Assembly: GCA_029168955.1 (NCBI GenBank)
Contig: JAPDOI010000107.1
Span: forward strand, 372,001-436,000
Direction of reading: 5' to 3'
Source of the DNA: Aplectana chamaeleonis
Lineage: Eukaryota > Nematoda > Chromadorea > Rhabditida > Cosmocercidae
Length of the DNA: 64,000 nt
Part shown: piece by piece, positions 38,201 through 50,200 of the stretch
Layout: the number at the start of each line of letters is the position of its first letter
Position numbering within the stretch: position 1 is the first letter of the stretch
Position numbers and translations under genes: made by a program
Notes under the pieces: model-generated
What the model was told of the DNA's origin: nothing
Seen by the model: the letters and a program-made list of their open reading frames with translations, nothing else
Databases searched by the model: none

Positions 38201-41200
38201 AGTGTTCATGATAAAAGTCGTTTTTCTGTTTTTCAGCCTATTTCCAACTATCTCGAAAACGGTCTCATGCTGATTTCAATGATGTCCATGGAATCATACA
38301 AGACCCCTAAAAACGACGTTATGGCCCCTCAAAATTCAGCTAGGGAAGCATTGTGGACGAGTTGTGCGAGGCTTGCAACTCCCGTTTTTTTTGCAGCCGA
38401 TGTGTGCGAGCTGACCTGAGTAAAGAAAGACGTTGAGAATGAAGGGAAGCACGGGGCCTTTGATCGGAAGCCATCGCTCATATAATCACGATTTCAGTGG
38501 AACCGTTATAGGACGTGGGCGGCGTGACCCAATAGGTTGGCTGGCCCACGAGATTTCCACTCACTTACCGGCCGTTTTTGGTCGCACTTCCGTTCCTAAT
38601 CTTCTTAGATGGACCCAAAGCTTACGTTTTAGCCAAAAAAATGTGCAACTTTTTCTTCGTGAACACTGCCTTTAAGAGATTGCCCAATGAACTTCTGCCC
38701 CTTCTCGCTGACGTCATTAACACATCGTTTCGTACCTGTACATTACCTCAAGATTGGAAAGTAGCACGCGTCATCTCACTGCAAAGTCGTGTAAATCACC
38801 ATCCACGGCGACAGGTTAGAGGCCAATCAGTCTTCTCTCGCCTATTGCCAAAGTTTCAGAAAAATTGGCTGTTGAGGAGCTTGCCGAACATAACAGCAAA
38901 CAAAAGCATCAACATGGTTTCCGTAAGCTACATCCCACCACTACGGCCCTGCTGGAAATTGTGAGCTATGTTCTGGAAGGCGTCAACGCCATGAAACCTC
39001 AGCGAACCGTAGGTGTAGCCCTCGACCTAACGAAGGCATTTGACACTGTAAACCTGGGCATTTTGTCGGAGAGCCCGTTAAGGTCTACCATTCCGCCCTG
39101 GCAGAAGCGGTGGATAACCGCCTTCACCAAAGGATGCCGGGCAAATGTGCTATTTCAAGGACACGTCTCCAATAGCATCCCCTCTACCTCAAGGAGTTCT
39201 ATCGCCTGCTCTTTTTAGTATGTATATTGAAGATCTACCCATTTCATCCCAAGACATCAAGATCGAAACATATGCGGATGATATCACTATTCTGTGTCGG
39301 GATGGCGACATAAATGTATTTGCCATTAAGATCAATGACCACTTGATCGGGTTGAAATGTTTTCTCGATAGCAAAATGTTCACGGTCTCTGCCACTAAAT
39401 CATCCGTCACCGTCTTTTCCACTGATCCTGCGGGGCACAGAGCCCATCCTATGGTGAACCCGGACGAAACTCACTTGCCGGCCGCCCGATTCCCTGCTAC
39501 TCGGACTCGTGTTGGATCCTTCGTTGAAGTTTCATAAGAACACTGAGCAGAAGCAAGCTACAGTGAAAACAAGACTCAGTGTCCTACGTGCTCTCAGTGG
39601 AACGTCTTGGAGGTGCAGTAAGGAGACTATCCTGACCACATACGAGGCCATCGTACAGCCCACCTTGGAGTACGCTGCGCCATTCTGGCAACACATCGTG
39701 TCGGACACATCTTGGTCCAAGCCGCAGCGCATCTAAAATGGAGCTCTGCGGATCGCAACGGGCTGTTCTAAAAGCTCTCCAATAGAGCACATACACACAG
39801 AAGCTCGCATCCTGCCAGTTAAGGACCACTGCCAACTCCACGCACAACAGCTGTACATAAACATTCTGAGGCAGCCAAATCATCAGTCGCGAAGAGTATT
39901 AGGCCCCGTCAGAGAGAGAAGTATAAGAAAGCCGTTTGCTGATGCTCCCACGAAAATCAACATATAGAGATGGACCAACGCACAACAAGAACGCCGTCGT
40001 CTCTTAGGTGCGGAGCATACCCAATTCGTCAAGAATCACTTGTGCAAGGTAGCTCCATTCTGGGAGTCGTGCCGCCTGAGGTCAGCGAAGCCGAGATGGA
40101 ACTCGGTAGGCGTGCCAGGTGCACCCTTGCCTCGTTGCGCTGTGAGCATTCCCCCATGCTAATGTCTTATTTACATATGATCGATAGCAGCAGACCTGAC
40201 GAGTGCCCGGATTGTGGTAATAAAGGGCATAAGACTGCGCACCTTTTCAACTGCCCGATGAGACCGACTTCGTTAACGACAAAAGATCTTTGGACGAATC
40301 CTACGCTTGAGGCCAAGTTCCTCAATCTATATAAGGACCCTCTCTGTGGCTGCAGAAGAAGAAGAATACGCTGAATGAAACGAATTGGACATCTCGCACA
40401 TTTGCTGACCGATCGACAAGATACTCAAAAGAATTTTCAGAGGTCTCCACCCAGAATTAGATTCAGAAACAGGGCGCCGTTGGAAAGGATTTCAGGGTTT
40501 CCTTCACATTTAGAAGGATAACGAAAAACACTACATAGTAAAGGAACAGAAATGGTACAGAAATGGGTAAAACAGTGGTGAATGTGCTTGACAAGCCTGG
40601 ATGCTCCCCAAATTCACCTTCTCATAGAAGACGCAACGTTACCTCACCGTGCTGGCCTCGCTCTAATGATTGTTTTCACACGCTAACGTTTCTAAGCCTT
40701 CTAATTTACATGCTAGGCTCTGCCCAAGTTGGGGGGGGGGGATCAGAGGAACACGCTCGAGGTTCACTTATAGGAAAGAATGGAACCTTTCTTCTTCTTC
40801 TTTGCAGCCACAGAGAGGGTTCTCGTCATAGGTTCAGAAACTCGGCCACCAGCGCAGGGTTCGTCCACAGATCCATTGTCGTCAATGTAGTCGGTCTCTT
40901 CGGGCAATTGAACAGGTGCGCAGTAGTCTGTCCTTGACCACCGCAATCAGGGCACTCTTCAGGTTTGCTGTTATCAATCCTATGCAAATATGACATAAGC
41001 ATGGGGGAGTGTCCACAGCGTAACGATGCAAGGGTGCACCTGGCACGCCTGCCAAGTTCCATCTCTGTCTTGAAGACCTTCGGAGGTGCGACTCCCAGGA
41101 TGGAGTTTAGGGCAACTCTGCTCAAGTGTTCGTTCACGAATCGGGTATGCTCCGCGCGCAAGAGACGGATGCGTTCTTGTTGTGCTTCGGTCCATCTCTG

Positions 41201-44200
41201 CACATCTACTTCCGACGGAGCATCGGCGAAAGGCTTTCTGATACATCTCTCTCTCTCTCTCACCGGGTTTAGTACTCTCCGCGAAGGATGATTCGGCTGC
41301 TTCACGATGTTAATGTACATTTTCTGCGCCTGGAGTTGGCAGTGGTCTCTAACAGGCAATATGCGAGCTTCGGCGTGTAAGTGCTCAATTGGAGAGCTTT
41401 TAGAACAGCCAGTTGCAATTCGCAGAGAACAATTTTGGACGCGCTGCAGCTTGGACCAAGATGAGTCCGACATGATGTGCTGCCAGACTGGCGCAGCATA
41501 CTCCAAGGCGGGTTGCGCAATAGCCTTATACGTGGTCCGAGAGCACGCAGGACGTTGAGTCTTGTTTTCACTGTGGCTTGCTTCTGTTCAGTGTTCTTTT
41601 GAAACTTCAACGAAGGATCCAACACGAGTCCAAGTAGTTTGGGGAATCGGGTGGCCTGCAATTGAGTTTCGTCCCATTTCACCACTGTGCTCTGCATTAT
41701 CAGTGGTAAAGACGGTGACGGATGATTTGGAGGCAGAGACTGTGAGCATTTTGCGATCGAAGAAACATTTCAACTCGATCAAGTAGTCATTGATCTTACT
41801 GGCGGCTACCTTAATGTCGCGATCTCGGCACAGAATAGTAATATCATCCGCGTATGCAACGACCTTGATATCTTGAGGGGGAACGGGCAGATCTTCTAGA
41901 TATAAACTGAGAAGTGCAGGCGATAAAACTCCTCCTTGAGGGAAGCCAGTGGCGATGGGGATGCTATTGGAAACATGTCCCTGGAATAGCACATTTGCCC
42001 GACGTCCTTTAGTGAAGGCAGTTATCCACCGCTTCTGCCATGGCTTAATGGTAGACTTCAACAGACTCTCTGATGGTAGGCCAAGATTGACGGTGTCAAA
42101 TGCCTTTGTTAAGTCGAAGGCCACACCAACAGTACGTTGGAGTTTGATGGCATTGAAGCCGTCCAGAACATAGCTCACCATTTCCAACAACGCCGTAGTG
42201 GTGGAATGTAATTTACGGAAACCATGCTGATGCTGTTGCTTGTTGTTGTGTTCTGCCAGCTCCTCCACAACCAGTTTTTCGGCAATTTCGGCGATGGGTG
42301 AGAACAGACTGATCGGCCGATACCCTTTAGCCGTGGATGGTGACTTTCCCGGCTTCGGCAGTGGAATAACACAAGCCACTTTCAAATTTTGGGGTAGAGT
42401 ACCTGTACGAAACGATGTGTTTATGACGTCAACAATAAGGGGCAGTAGTTCACTGGGCAGTCTCTTCAGGACTGCTGGGCTCAAACCGTCCGGCCCTATT
42501 GCCTTCAAGTTACTCATCTGCTTATCACCTTCTCGACCTGTGCAGGCGTGACTGCTTCATCTACATCCATGAGAGGCAATTTACAGAGTTTTCGCACAGT
42601 TATTCTATTATTGCTATTCTGCTGCCGAGATGTCGTACGTTCGTGCCGTGGCAGTGTGGAGGAAAGAAGACCTCCGTGCAAACCGACGTCAATCCCTCCG
42701 CGGGGAGGGTTTTTGTCATGGGAGAGGTGCTGGCTGGCCGCAGCTCTCCTGAAGATCCTACTGCAAAGAGCCGGCGTCGAGAGGAACCCAGAAACCGCGA
42801 AGAAGAAGTACCTATGTGCCACATGCGACAGAGATGTCACTTGGAATGGAACCAGCGTCTGATGTTTTGGATGCCAAAGGTGGGCGCACTTCTCTTGTTC
42901 GGGTCTCAGTTCTGTGAGGCACCACGATTCTTCCTTTCGTTGTATTGTGTGCTCCGCCTCCAGTAACTCCAATTCCTCATCTACCAACCGCCCCCTCTCT
43001 ATTGTACATATCAATCTCAACGGCCTTCGCGCCAAGCTTTCTGAACTATCTCTCTTTGCCCCTACTCATCACTGGGATGTTATCATGGTTCAGGAAACCA
43101 AACTCTCTCACTCTGCTACCTCTCGACATCCAAACATTCCGGGCTATACTGCATATCACACTCCTAGATCATCTCAAGTAGGCGGAGTGTCTACTTTTGT
43201 TCTATCCTGCCTTCCCTCTCACATAATTCCAAACCCTTCAGTGGATGGCACTCTCGAGTGCGTCCCCATCCATCTACCTCTGAAAACACCCCTGTCTCTT
43301 TTCAATATATACATTCCCCCAACTACCTCCTGTCCATCCTCCTACAACCCTATACCCCTTCTCAAGCAGCTGTATGACTACTCTCTATCTCCCTCAATTG
43401 TCTTTGCGGGTGACTTCAATGCTCACACGTTCTGCTCGTCGCTCGATTCTGATGCTAGAGGGAATGACGTCGAAGAATGGGCGGATGAGTGCGACCTGGT
43501 TATTCTAAACGATGATCAGCCCACTCGTCTCCCTGCCAACGGCCGACCTTCCAGCCCAGACATCTCCCTCGTCTCTTCCGATCTCTCTAACGCTTGCTCT
43601 TGGTCAACATCCACAACTCTTTCCAGCGATCACATCCCTGTCTTTGCCGATATATCTTATTATTATCTTTATTTAGGCCTTGCAGACTGGAGCCTGTTCA
43701 GGGAGGTTGCGCTCCGCCAAGCGGCTGATTATCCGTGGAATGGCGACGTACACCAGAAGGAGGGCCACCTATCTGATGCTATCCTAAAGGCTATGAAAGC
43801 TGCGATTCCCGAAGGTCGCGTCAAGACCTTCTTTCCCAATGTCACCAGGGAAACACAGCAGAAGATAAGGACAAGGGACGCAAAGAGAGCTGCAGATCAC
43901 CGTGACCCAGACATCGCTGAACTGGATAATGAGATCAAGAGGGACCTTGACAGGCATAAGAAGGAAACTTGGGAAAAGTTCACTGAGAAGATGAACTTTA
44001 GAAATGATACAGCAGCAACGTGGAAGGCCTTGAAAAAGGGGATGTACTCGAGAGTGCCATCCACTGGAGTGTTTGGAATTATGTGAGAGGGAAGAGAGGA
44101 CAGAACAAAAGTAGAGACTCCACCTCCTCGAGATGACCTAGGAGTATGATAAGCAGTGCAGCCCGGGATGTTCAGATGCCGAGAGGTAGCAGAGGGAGAG

Positions 44201-47200
44201 AGTTTGGTTTCCTGAACCATGATAACATCCGGGTGATGAGTACGGGCAAAGAGAGATAATTCAGAGAGCTTGGCGCGAAGGCCGTTGAGATTTATGTGTA
44301 CAATAGAGAGAAGGCGGTTGGTAGATGAGGCAATAGGGTTACTAGAAGCGGAGCACACAATACAACCAAAGGAAGAATCAGGGTGCCTCACAGAACTGAG
44401 AACCGAACAAGAGAGGTGCACCCACCTTTGACATCCAAGACACTGGACGCTGGTACCATGCCAAGTGACATTTCTGCCGCATGTGGCACATGGGTACTTC
44501 TTCTTCTGAGCGGGTCCTGAATTCCTCTCGACGCCGGCTCTTTGCAGTAGGATCTTCAGGAGAGCTGCGGCCAGCCAGCACCTCTCAAATGACAAAAACC
44601 CTCTCCGCGAAGGGATTGACGTCAGTTTGCACGGAGGTGGTCTTCTTTCCTCCACACTGCCAAGGCACGAACGTACGACATCTCGGCAGCTTTGATTTCC
44701 GGTATTTGGTACCGCAATTAATGACTGTTGTTGGGAGAAATCCACAGAAATACTTCGATTTATAACATGGTCGACATTTCCTCCATTTTATTTTGTCCTT
44801 AATCCCGGGTGCCTCCCCCACCAAGAATATCACCGCCAACTGGCAGTGACGCACGAAAGAGTGGAGGGATCGCCGTTGCTCCAAAGGCCGGACTCGTCAA
44901 TCCTTATACCCCGGGTATAAGGGAAAACCAGAGTATAATCTTCCGCAATCCCTAGGAACGTGCGGATGATTACACCCTGCAGCGCCCTTATACCCGGGGT
45001 ATGATCATTGCAGAATCCGGCCTCAGTGGTTCGGCAAAACATGATGAGACGAAAAATGATGATTTATTGATAACTTATCCATTTATTAAAGTGCAGATTT
45101 GATGTTTGGTGAATTTATGGAGCTATCGTACTCAAAACACGGCCGTACATAACACCGAAGAAACCATACGAATCGATTTGTTTTGGAACGATCGGAACAG
45201 TACGACTCATTGTCAGTCACACGATTAGAATCGTTCCAAATTAGATCGAATCGCATGTTTTGTTTGGTGTTATTAGTTATAAGCTGTTCGACCGTGTTTC
45301 AAGTGTGAAAGCTCCCTCCGGGATATTGATCATCGTCAGCAGGAAACCGTGGTTTTCTGCCGGAAGATCCTCATCACCAGTTATGTTATATTTCACCGAG
45401 GGTCACCGCTCCGCAGCAGTTGATAATCGAAATGAAAGGCTCATTAGTGATTATTAGTACTCAACGAGAACTGATGCAGTGTTTCTGGTCGAAAACATAA
45501 AAAAGGGTGACTACTATACTTGTTATCCGAAGCTAATTCTTCGGATAATGGATCGATTCAAATAATACCGATTTCAAATTTTCCTGATATTGGTTTGATT
45601 CAGATAATGCGTTTTTTCAAGTTTTCGGATAATGGATCGATTCAGTTAACGCCATTTTTCTAGTGATTCGGATACGGATATCCGGTCGGATGATTTCGGA
45701 TATTTTCGGAACAAAGTTGAGGCAAAACGGTGAAAAATAAACCAGGTACTCAAGGCAAGCGTTTGAAAACATCCATAATTGAACTAGCAGTAGTATTTCA
45801 TTGCATTTGCAGCATGTTCACATACAAACTTCAACCTTCATCTATGCATATTAATAAAAATATGAAAACAAATCTTCAATCACTCTATCGTCGTTGGGGG
45901 GGCACAGTATTATCCCTATTTTTCAGGACAACTAGCTTGTAAAGGTATACAAAGCAACTATTCAAAAAACTTCTGCACCGATTAGCTAGCCACTTGGTCA
46001 TCTCACTTGACATTTTTCGGCGCTGCAACGACTCTTCCGATTTCGGAAGGAGGAGGAAAATCCTGGTTTGATGTACTAAATAGAAGGCGTTACTGAAAAA
46101 GGGCGGGGCCAAGTGCAATTTTATCCAAATTTATCTGATTTTAACCCGTAAATATTCGATTTTACCCGAAAATTATCCGACTTTATCCGAAATTTCACCC
46201 GAATTTCATAAAGAATGACAAACGAACTGTGAAGTCCAGCCTGTTCACACCGGCAGCTAATCGGTCCACTTCGTCATCGGAATACTGACAGTCCTGTTCG
46301 TAAACTGAGCTCTTCTGAGATCCGTTCACCAAGTCGCCTCAAATACGTTTCATGACTTCATAGCAGGGTTGAGCAGCGTTGTGACTGGCCACAACGGGGG
46401 GTCGTAAAATTTTTGGAAATTTGGTAAAAAAAAGAAAATTTGGAGGTGGCTCGTTAAATATTGGAGAAAAATAGGCGTCCACATCAGCCGCGACCGAACT
46501 TGATCCGAAAAAATAGAGCCACATGTTTCGCTTTTCTTCAAATTTTGACTCCAAATAGAGCTGGAATTTTTTTGGTCCTAGGGGGGTCGTTAAATTTTAG
46601 GTTACAAAAGGAAAATGGGGGGGGTCGTAGCCGCGTCGAAAATCGCCACAACGCCGTGCTCAACCCTGCTTCATAGAGCGCTCGACAAGATGGGAAACAA
46701 CGGCTATGCTCACCTTCATTTACATTGCCATTTTGCACAGCACCTTTTCGCTTTCCCTGACGACCTCTCTATAAGATGATACTTCAATTGAATGCGCAGT
46801 TGAATCGGGAATATAACCAGGAACGAGGTGTTTATCCAAAATTGTTACCTTGCCCTTGCCTTTGCGGACAGCATGCACATTTGTTGCAGAACGACCAGCT
46901 TGGAAGCGACCAGCCATACTAACTGGTATCGATAAATCCAAAAACTGAAAACGGAGGAAAGTTTATTCATGATATCACTATATTATCGAATTTTCAATTC
47001 TTCGTGCTTTCGATTCTCAATGTTCAAATTCCATTCTCGACTTTTTGATTTTCAAATATGTTCGATATTTGACTTCCTCAAGCACTCAACTTTTGACTAA
47101 CTCAAAATCGGACATATTCGAAAAGGCGATGCACACCTCAGCCACAGGTGTGCATTGACTTTTCGAATATGCCCGAGCCTGAGCCAAGTGGCCGACGTTG

Positions 47201-50200
47201 TGGGACCGAATTCAGAACTGGCAGCTAAAATGAGGAAGACCTTCAATGTTCTTTAGCCGTTTCCTGAAGGTACCAAATGCTCCCGTAATGGTCTAGGTAT
47301 TGAGGAATGCCGCAGCGGTGAAGCACTTTGAAGAAACTGCGAATATGACAGCGCAGCCTTGGCGGAGTTGTTCAGTCGAAGACGAAGTACTGTAAGGGGC
47401 TATGAGTGGAACAAAAGTGGAACAAAAAGGGTACTAGCAAAATAAGCGAAAAGATTTAGCAGAACTTATCAGCGCCGCAACCCAATTCGTACCCAGGTTC
47501 CTAGAACGGCACTCGTCAGAGTGATTCCGAAGCAGTGTAAGCGCTGTAGAAAGTCATAGCAATGGTATATGAGAGGAAAAGTCACATAAGGTAAAGAATC
47601 CGTATTTTCCAAAAGTGATTCACGAGATAAGAAAGGCCAACCCGAACCGGCAAAAATTGAGCCGCAGCAAAATGAAATTACTTCAAAGCAGTCACCTGTT
47701 CATGTCGCTCACTAACATGACCGCACTCAGAACAAAGGATTGTCTGCAAAAGAGTTCCACCGAAAACCATGTCTAAAAGGGGGCGACCAGCAGCTTGCAG
47801 ATAACCTAAAGCCAAACTACATTCATTAAAAAAAACTATATGCGAAGGCATGTTTCACATATAGGATAAAGTCAAGACATCACCTTTGGCTCGCAAAACA
47901 ATGTCCGGGTCTACATTATTCCTATTTGATTTTGGCGAGACACCAAAATACGAAGCAATGCCGTTCTTGTATCGCTCCAACTCTTCACTTCGTAAGCCGT
48001 CCAACAGATATCTATAAATATGTATTTTAGCAAAAACGGAAGATTTTTGACAACGTACTGAAAACCGTCTAACCACAATTATGAAAAAAATTGAACATAA
48101 AACCGATGTTTCCGAATTCCTCGAATCGAAGGGCGCAGGAAAGCCCAATCAGAAATAAGATGCTCTGCCAAAACCAGGTAAATCACAATCAACTGTGAAA
48201 AGATACCGCACCGTAGACAGGTGCGAGGAAGGGGACCAAACACGGGGGGGGGGGTCAGAGCTGCGGAGAGGAGACCAACCGGACTATGAGAATTGAGGCA
48301 TTCACTGGCAAGGACTGTTTATTTCAGTGCATTGCATTCCTCCCTCCAACAGATATAAATAATGCGAATACAATAAAATCGCTCTATTGGGCATGTTTCT
48401 GAGAATGAGCCTGAGCGAAATCCGCCTGCCCCACACCCCGTGAAGTAGCCTATACCCCCCCCCCTATGGGCTTTCTTTCGCCTATCGCAAAAGCCGCATA
48501 AGAAGCTGTAATAAAGAATAACGCTGAACAGAATGAAACGTTACAACACCAGCACGGATTTCTTGTCCTCACTAGGAGACGAAAAGATTGAATTGGAATT
48601 CGCAGAGAGGCAATCGAAGTCTTCAATGACCAGCAGCCTCTTTAAATCGTCCCCGTCGCCCCTGATCTCAATGAAGCCTTCGACTCTGTTATCTCCGGAG
48701 TATTGAAAAATAACTAAATGATCAATGCCGCCATGAAGAAGGAGATGGATCTGAGTTCATGACGGTCTGACGGGCGAAGCATCTGTGCCTGAGAGAGGGT
48801 ACACCTCTCCGAAGGCAAGAAACCTTCGTGGTAGGGGGAGGGGGGATGATGCCGGAATGAACGAAGGCGATACCACGGCGCGACCAAACCAAAACACGGC
48901 AGCGCTTCCGCTTCAGAACAACGTCACCATTCTGTACAGAAATCGTAATTTAGGGGCTGAGTACAGTGACATCGAGGCGCGACCATACGCTGGCTTGCCG
49001 TATTGATTAATGGCCGATATCGCTCACCACAGCAGCACATCATTAGGCAAATGGAATAATTTTGCGACACGCGTTCGCGTCGCTCTGCACAGCGACAGCA
49101 CCAAGCATCGGTATATTTACAGTATGTCAGCCCTCCGCGACATGTCGCTGCGACGGAAACGCGACAACTGTTCCTGCGACGGCCAGTGCTGTTGCTCCAA
49201 TGTTGGTTCCGCCACGATTTGTGCTAAATGTCATGATTTTCGCTCATGAGAGCGACAAAGTATACCATTGACACCGCGAAGCCACTCTGCTCAGCCTCTT
49301 AGGCCATTGTTATACCAAAAGTTTGCGACCGCGACAGGTGCGGTTAACTGTTACAAATAGTGTCGGGACCAGACCGACACAGTAGAAAAATGCTGTGGCA
49401 AGAACAGTTTGCAGCACCGGTCGCGGTCGCTGACTCGAAAGGGGATGTTATGCATGAAATGTGGAAACCGTGCGGTAATCGGTCGCTGTCGCGGCTGTCC
49501 GTACAGATTGTCGCTAAAAAGATCAACGATTATCTCGTGGAGGTTAGAATCAATCTCGATAGAAAAATAATCCCATTTTCTGTCGCGAAGCCTTTTGTGT
49601 CGGTTTGCATCACATATACTCGAGAGCACAGGGGGTGTTCACGATTGCCAGACCTCTTACTTGAGCCGATGCTGACGTTCTAAAGAGCAGAAGCAAGCTA
49701 CTGTCAAGACTAAACTCAACAAGCTGAGAGCTTAGGAGGAGGAAATTCCTGTGTAAAAACAACAGAGATGCCACCCTAAACACCTATCCTACAGTCCGTC
49801 TGAAGTGTGCTGTTCCGGTGTAGAACCTCGTGTCGAGCACAAATTCAAAACTCTCCTATTCTTCTTTGCAGCCACGTCGAGGGTAGACCAATAATGGCTT
49901 CGTCCATAGGTCCATTGTGGTCAGCGTGGTTGGTCTCTCCGGACAATCAAACAAATGTGCCGTATCGTGGCCGTGGCATCCACAGACTGGGCAAACGTCC
50001 GATTTGCTGCTGTCAATCTTGCTAACATATGCCATAAGCATAGTAGAGTGACCACAGCGCAGCGATGCCAGGGTGCATCTCGCCCTTCTTCCGAGTTGAG
50101 ACTCTGAGGTGCAGATGGGGGGGGGGGGGGGGGGCGGGATATCTCCTAGTATAGGATTTATGGCCGCCTTCATAAGATGACACCGTACGAACTGTGTGTG

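Larger units (their letters stand above)
35190..40376 (+). mobile_element. Full-length non-LTR retrotransposon J1 with 11-bp target-site duplication
   Basis: ATACGCTGAAT flanks the element at 35190-35200 and 40366-40376. The 5' end GCTGCCGAGATG is shared with copies at 42621 and 44690. The 3' end is GGCTGCAGAAGAAGAAG, a short GAA tail. Coding parts in order: a PHD-like zinc finger (about 35380-35530), AP endonuclease, RT (FDTV and YADD) and a CxxC...H...C C-terminus. It is interrupted by a hAT element (35648-36938) and MITE-1 (38196-38672), leaving about 3.4 kb of its own sequence. Several frameshifts and stops make it inactive. It is antisense to the USP gene. Confidence 0.9.

Noticed and set aside
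42514..43035. 173-codon minus-strand frame
   Set aside because: It is antisense to the 5' part of J2 joined to the start of J4.
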